Virus record (IMG/VR): IMGVR_UViG_3300042876_001176 | Span: 1-42,338 of that record | Reading direction: 5' to 3' (one strand) | Source: a virus | DNA: 42,338 nucleotides | Shown here: positions 25,184-33,538 of the stretch, piece by piece | Position numbering within the stretch: position 1 is the first letter of the stretch | How the letters are laid out: each line of letters opens with the position of its first letter | The notes under the pieces: generated by a model | Database searches by the model: none | What the model was told of the DNA's origin: nothing | What the model saw: only the letters and a program-made list of their open reading frames with translations | Made by a program: the position numbers and the translations under genes

Positions 25184-26865
25184 CGCCCACCTCTAAACGC
25201 CGCTTGCGCTTGCATGGCTCTTAACATATCGCCGCCTGCCGTGCCTTGGCCGGTTGGCGTGCTGCCTGCTTTATTTAGGATATTGGCGCCCTGCTCCAAC
25301 ATCGCCGCATGTTGGGCTTGTTGTGCCTGTTGGGCGCGCTGTTGGCGGATCAAGGTTAGGTTTTTATCGGTCACCAACAACTCGGGCGGTATGCCCAGCA
25401 TGTCTGCGGTAATGTCTGCCCATTGATCGGCGTCGAATTTGTCCAGCACATCGGGTTTAATGGCCGCTACTTGTCCCAATTCGGAAACGAATTGGCCGAT
25501 GGAATTAATCGCTACAGCTTTCTGGGCTTGCGCCAGTACCGAGATGTATTCGATGTTGAGGTTATGGCCCGACAACTCTTCGGGCGGTGGCGGCAACAAG
25601 CCGCCGGTTAGCATGCGCTCGAAGGTGGTTTCCAGTAACGGCGTCAGCAGCTCATTGGTCACCCGTTCAACGACAGGCCCGAGCATCAACATCTGTTCGG
25701 TTTTACGCGCCGCCACTTCATACGCGGTCATGTCTTTAGACTGGTCGGTAATCGCTAAGAAGATGTCGACGAAGAAGGTGCTATTGATCCGGCCGCGAAT
25801 GTCCTGCAAATCCTCCAGCAAGGTCTGCAAGTTCAAATTCACTTCAAACGCCGTGCGAATCCCATCCGATTGGGAATTGGGTTCGTAAAAACTAATCCCG
25901 CCCGGGAATATCTCCAGTTCCCGGTTCTTAAAAGTCGAAGGCACTTGTAAGGGCGGGTTGGCCTGGTAATCGATCGCTTGCGATTTGCGAAACTGTTGCA
26001 TCTGCAGCTGTTTAACATCGCCCAGAGTTTCCATTCCGGGACTATTTCCGTAAATATCTCCGCCCATCACTTGCCAGCGTGGACAAACGCCCGGGAAAGA
26101 TTTGTAACCGGATTCCCTGAGCAGTTGTCCGTTGGAACTGGAGACTTCCCAGTAGGTCGAGCGCCAGGGCATATTGATCGCATCGATCTTGGTGTGGTCG
26201 CGATCCGTGCGTGGTTCAATCGCATGCCGCAAGGTAAACCAGCCGCCCAGTTCGCCCTTATCGTACTGGCCCTGGATGGTGTGGCTGCAGTTTTGGTAGC
26301 CGAATTCGCTGACAATCGCGCCAACCGTCTTATCGAACTCGCGATACAAGGTCACCACTTCACCGCGCCAATTGGTTTCGATGCAATATTCACCGATAGT
26401 AAATGGATGCAGGTGAATGACGTTTTTGTAATCATCGGCCATGATCGCGGCGGCGGTGCCGAATACCCCCATTTCACCGTACAGCATCGGTAAAACCCGG
26501 TAGGCGTTCGATTGCACCAGCACGTTTGCAATCAAACCCGTCACATCGGACAGCCATTCCTTAACCGGATGAAAGCGCATCAAGTCCTTATCGTGCAACG
26601 ACAACTTAAACCAGGGCCGCGACGGCGATGATGCGCCGCTCATCATGCCAGCCATCAGAATTCGACTGGCACGGGTCGCCGAGTTGTCATAGATCGAATT
26701 GAAGCGCTTGAAGCCCTTGTCGCGATCAGACAGAAAAAACCGGCCGTTATAGGGCAGGATGAAATTTGATAGATCCTGCCATTGCCCAAACCAGCTAGAG
26801 CGTTCGGACTTCAGCGCATCGGCGCGCTGATTCAGCTGCTTGATTAAATCCGGATTGCGGGCCAT
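25180..26865 (-). CDS. Portal (head-to-tail connector) protein
   Basis: A 561-aa protein with the podovirus head-tail connector signature: WFGQWQDLSNFILPYNGRFF near residue 25, DNSATRASRILMAGMMSGAS (residues about 60-80), then GVFGTAAAIM, VCPRWQ and the long stem helices. The C-terminal 60 residues are rich in Gln and Ala (RQQRAQQAQQAQHAAM). It forms the dodecameric DNA gate and terminase dock. The stop of the small gene upstream overlaps its ATG (TAATG). Confidence 0.92.
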   Translation of the reverse strand: MARNPDLIKQLNQRADALKSERSSWFGQWQDLSNFILPYNGRFFLSDRDKGFKRFNSIYDNSATRASRILMAGMMSGASSPSRPWFKLSLHDKDLMRFHPVKEWLSDVTGLIANVLVQSNAYRVLPMLYGEMGVFGTAAAIMADDYKNVIHLHPFTIGEYCIETNWRGEVVTLYREFDKTVGAIVSEFGYQNCSHTIQGQYDKGELGGWFTLRHAIEPRTDRDHTKIDAINMPWRSTYWEVSSSNGQLLRESGYKSFPGVCPRWQVMGGDIYGNSPGMETLGDVKQLQMQQFRKSQAIDYQANPPLQVPSTFKNRELEIFPGGISFYEPNSQSDGIRTAFEVNLNLQTLLEDLQDIRGRINSTFFVDIFLAITDQSKDMTAYEVAARKTEQMLMLGPVVERVTNELLTPLLETTFERMLTGGLLPPPPEELSGHNLNIEYISVLAQAQKAVAINSIGQFVSELGQVAAIKPDVLDKFDADQWADITADMLGIPPELLVTDKNLTLIRQQRAQQAQQAQHAAMLEQGANILNKAGSTPTGQGTAGGDMLRAMQAQAAFRGGR

Positions 26866-27071
26866 TACGCGCCTAATAGGGTTTTCTTGCCCAGCTTATC
26901 GGTCAGCGGTTTGGTATCGCCCAGGCCGCTGGTCAGTATCGTTGAGCCGTATTGCTGCGCATTGTTAGCCGCCGTGCCGGCGCGAACGCTGGCCGTGGTG
27001 GGCGTTTGTGCCAATTGCGGTGGCGGCGCGGCGGGTGCGGGTGGTGGCGGACTGCTTCCTCCGGAACACAT
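26865..27071 (-). CDS. Small proline-rich phage protein, 68 aa
   Basis: The N-terminus is Pro/Ala-rich (GGSSPPPPAPAAPPPQL), and the C-terminus carries STILTSGLGD ... GKKTLLGA. This C-terminal pattern recurs in small genes between large terminase and portal in many podoviruses. Function unknown. GAGG lies five bases before the ATG. Its stop overlaps the portal start. Confidence 0.7.
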   Translation of the reverse strand: MCSGGSSPPPPAPAAPPPQLAQTPTTASVRAGTAANNAQQYGSTILTSGLGDTKPLTDKLGKKTLLGA

Positions 27072-27088
27072 AGAAACCTCTTCAAAAA

Positions 27089-28567
27089 TTAACGGGGAGA
27101 ACGTGCAAAAGGATCATGGCCGCGAATAGCCTGATCGCGCGGCCTATTGGTAAAACCGCCGCGTAGTTTTTTGTTAACCGGAAAGGCGAAAGACAAGCAC
27201 AGCGCATCGGCCTTATTCGGCGATGGCAGCCCTCTGGCTTTCATGTCTTTCTTGCTTTCCAGCTGAATCTTGCCGTCCATGCGCGGCACGGTTTCCGGCG
27301 AGATTAGTTCGTCGTACAGCTCGGGATCATCGGGAATGCAGCCGCCAGATTTCAGCCAGTCGCGCATCAGCTTCCACATTTCCGCCCGCTTATTCAGGCA
27401 GCCCGGATCGGATGATTCACCGGCAAACCACACTAACGTCCAGTCTCGGCCCATAGTCGAACCGGCGGACTTGATGCCAGTGCCATAACCGGCATCGATA
27501 AACACCGCGTCGGCATCGTGTTCGTCTTCCAGGTTGGCGATGATGTTCGCCACCTGAATATCGTTGTCATTCTTGGCGAGTTTGCGCAGAATCTGAAAGT
27601 GCAAGCCTTGCCGTAAACCGATGATTAGCGGGTCGTCGCCTTCCCAAGCCGGGTCGACGGTGATGATCTTCGGCGCAAAATTGAATTGCTCGATGCGAAT
27701 ATCACGGCCCAAGGCCTTATCGGCATCATCGGTAGCAATGAACTGTTTCGCCGAGACATTGGGGAACATCCCGCGCACCCTAACTTTGAAAAAGTCGCTA
27801 TCGACGCCGTGGTCCTCTTGCCATTTAGCAATCTGGGCCTTGTTTGTGCCTTCAACTGTCCGGGAATCTATCTGCCGATTAACCCAGCGGTGCCGATGTT
27901 TACGAAAACACTCCCTAAACTCGCCGGTATTCCGTGTCGGGTTACCGAACGTGATCCATATAATTTCAGTGTCCTCGTCAGACAGCGCGCCTTCGGTCAC
28001 TTTCCAAACCGCATCATCGATCGCCGATGCTTCGTCATAGATGATGACGATGCGCTTGCCCTGGTTATGCAAACCGGCGAAAGCTTCGGTATTGTTCTTC
28101 GACCAGGTCACAAAGTTGGCCCGCCATTCGCGGGTATGGTCTTTGTCCCGGCTGGCGATGCTGGTGGCTTGCACATCAAACCAGTCTGCCGTGATCGACA
28201 TCCGCGACCATTTTCCAACCTCGGGCGAAGTCTTGGTTTTCAGCTGGCTATCGGTATTGGCGGTGATGACCACCTTGCAATCTTCGCAAGTGGACAGCGC
28301 CCAGTTCACAAGCATCCCCAGTTCGGCAGACTTGCCGATACCGTGGCCGGATGCCACCGAGATTTTCAGCGGCTCAAACCGTGTCTCCGGGTTTTGCAGA
28401 TGGTCCCGGATGATGCAATTGATGTCGGTCTGCCACTCGCGTGGACCTTTGTGGCCTTTCAGCGGGCCGTGGTCCCAGTCCCAGGCCAGCAGGCTCCATT
28501 TGTGCGGATCGGTGCTACACTCGGCAGCCAGTTCAATCAGCTGGTCGGCTGCCTTATCCGCCGACAC
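27089..28567 (-). CDS. terL: Terminase large subunit
   Basis: A 492-aa DNA-packaging motor. ATPase motifs: Walker A GHGIGKS (residues 74-80) and Walker B VIIYDEA (D178, E179). The RNase H-like nuclease half has the acidic residues D305 (TVDPAW), D358 (VFIDAG) and an Asp in NKADAL near 460. The Walker A form with GIGKS is the one seen in BPP-1-like and related podovirus terminases. The start overlaps the end of the small subunit by 14 bases. Confidence 0.93.
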   Translation of the reverse strand: MSADKAADQLIELAAECSTDPHKWSLLAWDWDHGPLKGHKGPREWQTDINCIIRDHLQNPETRFEPLKISVASGHGIGKSAELGMLVNWALSTCEDCKVVITANTDSQLKTKTSPEVGKWSRMSITADWFDVQATSIASRDKDHTREWRANFVTWSKNNTEAFAGLHNQGKRIVIIYDEASAIDDAVWKVTEGALSDEDTEIIWITFGNPTRNTGEFRECFRKHRHRWVNRQIDSRTVEGTNKAQIAKWQEDHGVDSDFFKVRVRGMFPNVSAKQFIATDDADKALGRDIRIEQFNFAPKIITVDPAWEGDDPLIIGLRQGLHFQILRKLAKNDNDIQVANIIANLEDEHDADAVFIDAGYGTGIKSAGSTMGRDWTLVWFAGESSDPGCLNKRAEMWKLMRDWLKSGGCIPDDPELYDELISPETVPRMDGKIQLESKKDMKARGLPSPNKADALCLSFAFPVNKKLRGGFTNRPRDQAIRGHDPFARSPR

Positions 28568-29111
28568 GCAATCTAGCTCTCTCCAACCGGTCGGCCAAGT
28601 TGTCGGTCACGTCCAGGGTGACCTTGTCGTTCAGCATGCCCAAGTGGCGGGCCGCCAAGGTTTGAGCATCAGTTTTATTCCAGAATTTAATTTCGCTGGT
28701 ATGCCCAACAAAATTGCCGTCGTCGTCGCGCAGTTCTGTGGTTTTAATGCTGGAAATGGAAAACGCGATTTCATCCGGCCATTGCGAAGGCGGCAATAAT
28801 CGATCGTTGGCATCGTAGGCTTTGCGTGGGTCGGCAAAAGCGATATAGCCTACGTGTCGTAGCACGTTATCTTGACGGACTTGTAAACGCTCTTCCCGTT
28901 CTCCGCGAAGTAATTCGAGAATCCGCTTGATTTCAGGTTTTTTCATCATACGACTAGCGGCTTGGCTAGCGGTTTTCTCAGAATATCCAGCAGTGATGGC
29001 CGCTTTAGAGGCAATAGGCGTTAGCAGCATGTTCTGAGCGAATAGCCATTCCTTTTCTGGAACCATGCTACGTAATTCTTCCAGAGTAGTTTCAGGAGTA
29101 AGAATATTCAT
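28554..29111 (-). CDS. terS: Terminase small subunit
   Basis: A 185-aa DNA-recognition protein. An N-terminal helix-turn-helix region (LTPIASKAAITAGYSEKTASQAASRMMKK, residues about 30-58) is followed by a helical domain with VLRHVGYIAFADPRKAYD and a C-terminal tail that should contact TerL; this is the Terminase_2 pattern. ATG 29111 is preferred to TTG 29120, but no good ribosome site precedes it. Three TTGTTAA-type repeats lie immediately upstream. Confidence 0.85.
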   Translation of the reverse strand: MNILTPETTLEELRSMVPEKEWLFAQNMLLTPIASKAAITAGYSEKTASQAASRMMKKPEIKRILELLRGEREERLQVRQDNVLRHVGYIAFADPRKAYDANDRLLPPSQWPDEIAFSISSIKTTELRDDDGNFVGHTSEIKFWNKTDAQTLAARHLGMLNDKVTLDVTDNLADRLERARLRVGG

Positions 29112-29144
29112 ACTTAACAAAAATACTTAACAAAAGTTAACAAG
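29112..29144. repeat. Three tandem CTTAACAAA-type repeats before terS
   Basis: On the plus strand ACTTAACAAAA (29112), ACTTAACAAAA (29125) and AGTTAACAAG (29135) follow each other at 13 and about 10 bases. They end at the terS start codon. Likely uses are packaging-site recognition by TerS, operator control of the late genes, or an AT-rich promoter (TTGTTA boxes on the minus strand). I cannot choose among these. Confidence 0.45.
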
Positions 29145-29240
29145 TGCGAAGAAATCTAAACAAGGAGTGAACAAACCAACTCAAGCACATGGCTATAAAC
29201 GCACGACAATTGCGCTACAGCCCAGCGCGGAAAAAATCCA

Positions 29241-29267
29241 AAAAAAAAGCCCGCTCCGTTTCCGGGC
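29241..29267 (-). terminator. Intrinsic terminator between Q and the late genes
   Basis: Read on the minus strand: stem GCCCG, a nine-base loop, CGGGC, then at least eight T. It starts 10 bases after the stop of the Q-like gene and lies about 130 bases before terS. This is the place of a lambda tR'-type terminator that a Q protein would overcome to express the late operon. A clear promoter between Q and the hairpin was not found. Confidence 0.75.
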
Positions 29268-29277
29268 AGGCTTTCGT

Positions 29278-29874
29278 TCAGTATGGCGTTTTATACGGTT
29301 TTTTTGTCTCAACGTCAAGCGGTTTCGTTGCGGCCGCCAATACAGCCTGAACCTCACCATCCAGATCGATCACATATTTCAAAATTTGCAAATAACGGTC
29401 TTGCCAATGCCTAAACCAATCCATCTTTTCCAAACCAGCGGCCGCGGCAATCTTGCGGCCCGATAAAGGCTTGATGCCTGTCCCGGCACACGCCGAACAT
29501 ACCACCCGCGCGCCGGAACCAGCTTCAGGAATATAACCAGAGCCGGAACAAGACATATGTACCAACGGCCTGATTACTTCATACACCGCAATAGCCGATA
29601 AGTTGGAAACCGTTGGCCGGCCCTTCACAATCTGCCAGCCATCGCGATTAGCCAAATGCCCAGCCCAAACCCGCACATAGGCAATCAGCATTCGCACGGC
29701 ATCATCATCCAAGGCATAACAGCCCAGCGCAAAATTCATCGCAATATCGCTGGACCCGGCCAAATAACCCGCCAATTCAGAACGGGTCAACACCACGCCG
29801 GTACTGCGGCGCGAACCGGACTCAAAAAAGGACGATCCTGCGCACAGCAGGCCGATAATTTCAGGGTTAGCCAT
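29278..29874 (-). CDS. Late antiterminator, lambda Q-like
   Basis: A 198-aa protein. A helical N-terminal half is followed by a zinc-finger-like unit HMSCSGSG ... CSACAGTG (H106, C109, C126, C129) and then PLSGRKIAAAAGLEKMDWFRHWQDRYLQIL. Lambda Q has the same order: a Cys-rich finger with CxxCxGxG, then S.R.A ... W ... Y. The position, last in the leftward early operon and just before the late genes, fits. Here the first metal pair is His/Cys. The ATG at 29874 is chosen (a longer frame exists to 29994) because it just overlaps the preceding stop. Confidence 0.75.
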   Translation of the reverse strand: MANPEIIGLLCAGSSFFESGSRRSTGVVLTRSELAGYLAGSSDIAMNFALGCYALDDDAVRMLIAYVRVWAGHLANRDGWQIVKGRPTVSNLSAIAVYEVIRPLVHMSCSGSGYIPEAGSGARVVCSACAGTGIKPLSGRKIAAAAGLEKMDWFRHWQDRYLQILKYVIDLDGEVQAVLAAATKPLDVETKKPYKTPY

Positions 29875-30052
29875 GCTCAACCTCCACCTCATCATAAGAT
29901 TTACATTTCCGGCCGTAGCGCTTGCCCAGACCGCAATAACGCGTGTCCAACTCTTCGCGCTGATATTTGCAGCCGGCGCAGGTGCCATTCTCAATCGAGA
30001 TCAGCACGTCCAGCGGATCCCGGTACATTCTTCGTTCCAATACTTCAGCCAC
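29867..30052 (-). CDS. Small Cys-rich (zinc-finger-like) phage protein
   Basis: A 61-aa protein with CAGCKYQREELDTRYCGLGKRYGRKC: four cysteines (CxxC ... C ... C) likely hold a metal. Proteins of this type often precede Q-like genes in phages; their function is unknown to me. The GTG at 30052 is preferred because GGAGAGG lies four bases upstream; an ATG at 30091 lacks any ribosome site. The stop overlaps the Q start by a few bases. Confidence 0.6.
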   Translation of the reverse strand: MAEVLERRMYRDPLDVLISIENGTCAGCKYQREELDTRYCGLGKRYGRKCKSYDEVEVEHG

Positions 30053-30106
30053 AACACCTCTCCAAATTACAAAAAACGCCTTGCCTGACATCGTTGGCGG
30101 CAAAAT

Positions 30107-30358
30107 CCGTCCCAGACTTTACTGGGACAAGTCCACTGGGACGGCTGCAAGCCTTTATTTCTCTAGTCTTGTCCCAGTCCCAGTAAAAACAGTTAAAAAA
30201 AATAAATAGTAATATTCGGTAAACACACGTCGCGCAGGCGCGCGCGTACGCGCGTGTACATGTGCGCGCCTGCGATAAAACTGGGACACTGGGACAAGCC
30301 GCGCCAGCCGTGGTCTGTAGCCGTCCCAGTGGACTTGTCCCAGTAAAGTCTGGGACGG
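30107..30358. repeat. 252-bp nested palindrome with ten CTGGGAC sites, candidate replication origin
   Basis: Two perfect 40-base inverted arms (30107-30146 and 30319-30358) flank a 172-base centre. Inside lies a second pair, CTTGTCCCAGTCCCAGT (30168-30184) against the 19 bases at 30280-30298, with the same centre of symmetry. The heptamer CTGGGAC or its complement occurs ten times, five in each direction. The stretch 30184-30224 is about 85 percent A+T. Iterated sites, dyad symmetry and an AT-rich tract next to a primase-helicase gene suggest an origin. A MITE is an alternative, but no target duplication is seen at the edges. Confidence 0.7.
30233..30274. repeat. GC-rich inverted repeat inside the origin-like block
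   Basis: CGCAGGCGCGC (30233-30243) and its exact complement GCGCGCCTGCG (30264-30274) flank a 20-base centre of alternating purine-pyrimidine bases (GCG, TACG, CGTGTACATGT). The centre could adopt unusual DNA structure. It lies directly beside the AT-rich tract. Confidence 0.6.
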
Positions 30359-30406
30359 CTGCACCCCTTGTTGGACGTGGGCCTATCTTAAAAATTGCGC
30401 GCGAGC

Positions 30407-30479
30407 TGCCGCTGGCGCAAAGCAAAAACAGGCGCAAAAGCGAAAAAATCGCGGGCGTGCCGCTAGCGCGAGGCAAAAC
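30407..30479. repeat. Two 22-base imperfect direct repeats
   Basis: TGCCGCTGGCGCAAAGCAAA at 30407 and TGCCGCTAGCGCGAGGCAAA at 30458 differ at three positions. They lie in the rest of the 530-base gene-free stretch 30053-30582, between the palindrome and the end of the primase gene, followed by a G-rich stretch near 30505-30535. I see no gene there. Confidence 0.45.
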
Positions 30480-30582
30480 CACCGGACGGCAAAAAGCAGG
30501 CTGCGCGGGCGAGGGGTGCGGGGAGAGGGTCAAGGAATCGTAAAATGAGCCGCTGCGCGGGTGTTTTAGATAGAGGGCCATA

Positions 30583-33093
30583 TCAATCCTTGTCCGGATC
30601 GGAAAAGATGTCCTTGCGAATCCGATCGGCTGGAGGTCTGACATAACCCCAACGTCTGAACTGCCCGCTCGGCTCCCGTACCCGTTCCCAGCCGATCTTC
30701 TGCATGATCCGCCCAACCCGCGATGTCATGCGGTTAGCTTCATCGATCTTCGATTTCTCAACCTTGCAGGCGTTGATCAGTAGATCCAGCGCCGTGTAGA
30801 AATTATGCAGCTTCTCGGACGGATCGTTCACATAGTTCTGAATCAACTCTTCCCAAGCATCGACGGACAAGCGGCTGGACTGCTCAGGCTCGAAATACAG
30901 CGCCTCTTCCTCAATCGTTGGCCAAAACCGTTCCCCGGCGTTAAACGCCACAATCGCCTCGGCAAACAGCTGTTCACGAATCTCTTTCAGTAACTCGGTA
31001 TCAACCTCGGCGCACCGTACCGGCCATATCCGCCGGTTACCGGTCTGGTCTTTCAAATACTGGTCCAGGTTAGTCGTACCGCCAAATACACAAACACGAG
31101 GCGCTTCGACCGGGCGGCGGTCATACGGCCGACGAAACTTATCCCTGGCAATGGCCAGGAACGACTTAAACGCCGTATCCTCGGAACGGCTAAACATCCC
31201 CATCTCGGCCATCTCCTGCAGCCACACGCCTTGAATGGCCATGTTGCCTTCGTTGGTGCCAATGTCGAACGGTGTCTCGCTAAACCAAGGGTCGGCCAGG
31301 ATCCGGAAGAAGGATGACTTCCCCTGCCCCTGCTTGCCTTCCAGGACCAGCATGTAGTCAAACTTGCAGCCCGGCCGGAAAATCCGCGCAACCATGGCGA
31401 TCAGGAAAAACCGCCCAGCCAGGCGCAGAAATGGGGTGTTCTCGGCTTGGGTAATATCGGCCAGGTAGCAATCCAGGCGCTTGGTGCCGTCCCACGGCGC
31501 CAAGCTGGTCAGAAACTGCCTAACCGGATGAAACTTGTTAGCGTTGGCCGCATGCGCCACCCCTTCGGCAATGGTCGACATGGCCTTGATCAGCACGTCG
31601 ACATCGTCGGCCAGCCATTCATCAAGGCAGGAATCGTCGGCGCCGTCCCAAACGCCCGGCTCGGTAGTCCACGGCGTCGGCAAAAGCCGCTCGATCTGAT
31701 GTGCAAATTCGTTATAGCCAATCACCCCGCGCCAACGCGGGTGCATCCGCAAAATCTTGGCCACGTTCGATCGGCACGGCTCAATCCCGCCGCGGGCTTT
31801 CTTGGCCAAGGCGTGATACCAGGCGCTATCGGGATTCGGTGATTCGTCCGGGTATTCTGGATAGTCAGGCGGCTCCGGGTAATCCGGCGGAAAATCATCG
31901 GAACCCCCGCCGCCAGCGCAAGGGGGCACAGGGGTAGAAGGCAGTTTGGTAGCGGATTCGCCATAGGCGGCGCCTATAAACGGCTTCGACTTGGCCCGAA
32001 CATAATTCGCCAGGTCTTCGCCTGTCATGCCGCCCTCGATGGCGTCGGCCACATCCCAGCCGTTCTTCATGCTGCCCACCGGCGGGATCTCCATCACCCA
32101 CACCTTGCAGCCCAATTCAACCAGCTTCTCGGCAATCTTACGGGCGGCAACCAGGCCAGGCTGTTTGTCCTCGGGCAAATAGGGAGGGATAAAATCGGCC
32201 GGCGCGCTCTTATGCTTTTTCTCGCGCTGGCTATCGCAATCCGGCCAGATAATCACCCGGCGGCCGGCCAGCGGCGTCCAATCGGTCTTATCGACCGCCT
32301 TGGAGCCGCCCGACCAGGTCAGGCAAGCCAGTTCAGTCAGGTCGATATCGGCCGCATCGGCGCACTTCTCGCCCTCCACCAACAGCACCGGGGCAAAATG
32401 TTCCGGGTCGTCGACGTCGGCAACGGTCAACCGCTCCAGTCCGTACAACGGCCTCGGTACCGCCCACTGCATCCAGCGCCATTCATGCCTTCCGGTTTTC
32501 TCATGCCGGCACCAGGTTAGCGGCAAAACCTCCTTGCCGCCGTCGCTGGTCTTGAATCGATACACATAGCCCAACACCTCGCCATCCAGGCCGCGATAGG
32601 TCCAAACAGTTTCGGGCAAACCTCGCACGGAATGTGCTTTGTGCCGTTCCGGCGCGTCGGCCGGTACCGGAATGATCGGGTGCCAGAGAGAATCGTTGGA
32701 AGGTTTTTTGTCCGGCTCGGCAGGTTTATCCCCCTGCCGAGGCTGACGGTTATAAGGCGCCTTCGCCTTCTTCTCTCGGGGTGTATTGGGTACCTCAATG
32801 CCCAGCAGCTCGCCCAACTCTTTAGCCGCCGCGCCCTGGTCGTCATTGCAAAACAGATAGGCATACAACGAGATCGGATCGGACCCCGAGTCATCGGTCG
32901 CAAAATCCTGCCAAACCCCTTTGCGGATATTGATCGAGAACGACCCCATCTTGCTGTCGCCACGGGTGGGATTCAGCGCCCGGTATTCGGACCCGCTCTT
33001 CTCGCCATCGGGCAGCCATTCGCCAAGCAGCGACTCAAACTGTCCCAGGGCCGCGGCATTGATCGCGGCGAAGTTGATTTTTTTGGCTGCCAT
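30583..33093 (-). CDS. Replicative primase-helicase (TOPRIM plus VirE-type ATPase)
   Basis: An 836-aa protein. The N-terminus (DSKMGSFSINIRKGVWQDFA) resembles the DNA-binding region of phage primases. A TOPRIM domain follows, with VLLVEGEKCADAA near residue 240 and RRVIIWPDCDS near 283. A Pro/Asp/Glu-rich linker lies near 400-430. The helicase half has VLEGKQGQGKSSFF (Walker A, near 583) and VWLQEMAEM (Walker B, near 624), as in VirE/P4-alpha-like SF3-type ATPases. The tail looks like a winged helix and may bind origin repeats. The origin-like block lies downstream of its stop. Confidence 0.87.
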   Translation of the reverse strand: MAAKKINFAAINAAALGQFESLLGEWLPDGEKSGSEYRALNPTRGDSKMGSFSINIRKGVWQDFATDDSGSDPISLYAYLFCNDDQGAAAKELGELLGIEVPNTPREKKAKAPYNRQPRQGDKPAEPDKKPSNDSLWHPIIPVPADAPERHKAHSVRGLPETVWTYRGLDGEVLGYVYRFKTSDGGKEVLPLTWCRHEKTGRHEWRWMQWAVPRPLYGLERLTVADVDDPEHFAPVLLVEGEKCADAADIDLTELACLTWSGGSKAVDKTDWTPLAGRRVIIWPDCDSQREKKHKSAPADFIPPYLPEDKQPGLVAARKIAEKLVELGCKVWVMEIPPVGSMKNGWDVADAIEGGMTGEDLANYVRAKSKPFIGAAYGESATKLPSTPVPPCAGGGGSDDFPPDYPEPPDYPEYPDESPNPDSAWYHALAKKARGGIEPCRSNVAKILRMHPRWRGVIGYNEFAHQIERLLPTPWTTEPGVWDGADDSCLDEWLADDVDVLIKAMSTIAEGVAHAANANKFHPVRQFLTSLAPWDGTKRLDCYLADITQAENTPFLRLAGRFFLIAMVARIFRPGCKFDYMLVLEGKQGQGKSSFFRILADPWFSETPFDIGTNEGNMAIQGVWLQEMAEMGMFSRSEDTAFKSFLAIARDKFRRPYDRRPVEAPRVCVFGGTTNLDQYLKDQTGNRRIWPVRCAEVDTELLKEIREQLFAEAIVAFNAGERFWPTIEEEALYFEPEQSSRLSVDAWEELIQNYVNDPSEKLHNFYTALDLLINACKVEKSKIDEANRMTSRVGRIMQKIGWERVREPSGQFRRWGYVRPPADRIRKDIFSDPDKD

Positions 33094-33095
33094 TT

Positions 33096-33311
33096 TCAGA
33101 ATGGACAGTCGTCGCCACTTTGTACGTTAAATGGGGGTTTTGGATAATTCCAGTTGATAACCCTAACCGAATCAAAATAGCGCTCAATCCTAGGCACATC
33201 CTGCATAAAAAAGCGCTTACCGCGATTTAATAAATTAAAAGTAGTACGATTCTTACAAGTTAGAAGCAATGAATGTGCATCGCGTAGACGATGCCGGTGA
33301 ATAGCCATCAT
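33096..33311 (-). CDS. Hypothetical phage protein, 71 aa
   Basis: A basic protein (AIHRHRLRDAHSLLLTCKNRTT) ending WNYPKPPFNVQSGDDCPF, with no known motif to me. The ATG at 33311 makes an ATGA overlap with the preceding gene, so it is preferred to an upstream in-frame start at 33359. It ends two bases before the primase-helicase start. A C-terminal FNV..GDDCPF ending is often seen in small phage replication-region proteins, but I cannot assign a function. Confidence 0.55.
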   Translation of the reverse strand: MMAIHRHRLRDAHSLLLTCKNRTTFNLLNRGKRFFMQDVPRIERYFDSVRVINWNYPKPPFNVQSGDDCPF

Positions 33312-33538
33312 TCCTGGCTCTCCGTGCAAACCCGCATTCCCGCTCCAATCACCGAGCAATCCAATGGCTGCGCAAATGGAGGCATCAGCTCTGTCGATAC
33401 AATCGAATTGGCTGGAATCTCCGTACTGCCGTCCCAGCCCTCGATCAACGTGTGCTTAGGACTATTCTTGATCAACTTATCGACCAGTGCTTTTCGGTTT
33501 GCCGCCGTGCCATACACGATAAATTTGCTCACATCCAA
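33308..33538 (-). CDS. Hypothetical phage protein, 76 aa
   Basis: A small protein starting MDVSKFIVYGTAANRKALVD, with an alternating strand-helix N-terminus and a C-terminal part rich in Ser, Pro and Ile. No motif recognised. It overlaps both neighbours (ten bases upstream, ATGA downstream), so it belongs to the leftward early operon. Confidence 0.55.
   Translation of the reverse strand: MDVSKFIVYGTAANRKALVDKLIKNSPKHTLIEGWDGSTEIPANSIVSTELMPPFAQPLDCSVIGAGMRVCTESQE

Noticed and set aside
28041-28799. Plus-strand frame of 252 codons opposite the terminase genes
   Set aside because: It lies entirely over well-supported terminase genes on the other strand. It is a shadow frame.
30045-30716. Long minus-strand frame of 223 codons through the gene-free stretch, and a plus-strand frame at 30262-30543
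   Set aside because: Both are made by the inverted repeats: the same peptide (PSGLVPVKSG) appears on both strands. Composition is not protein-like.
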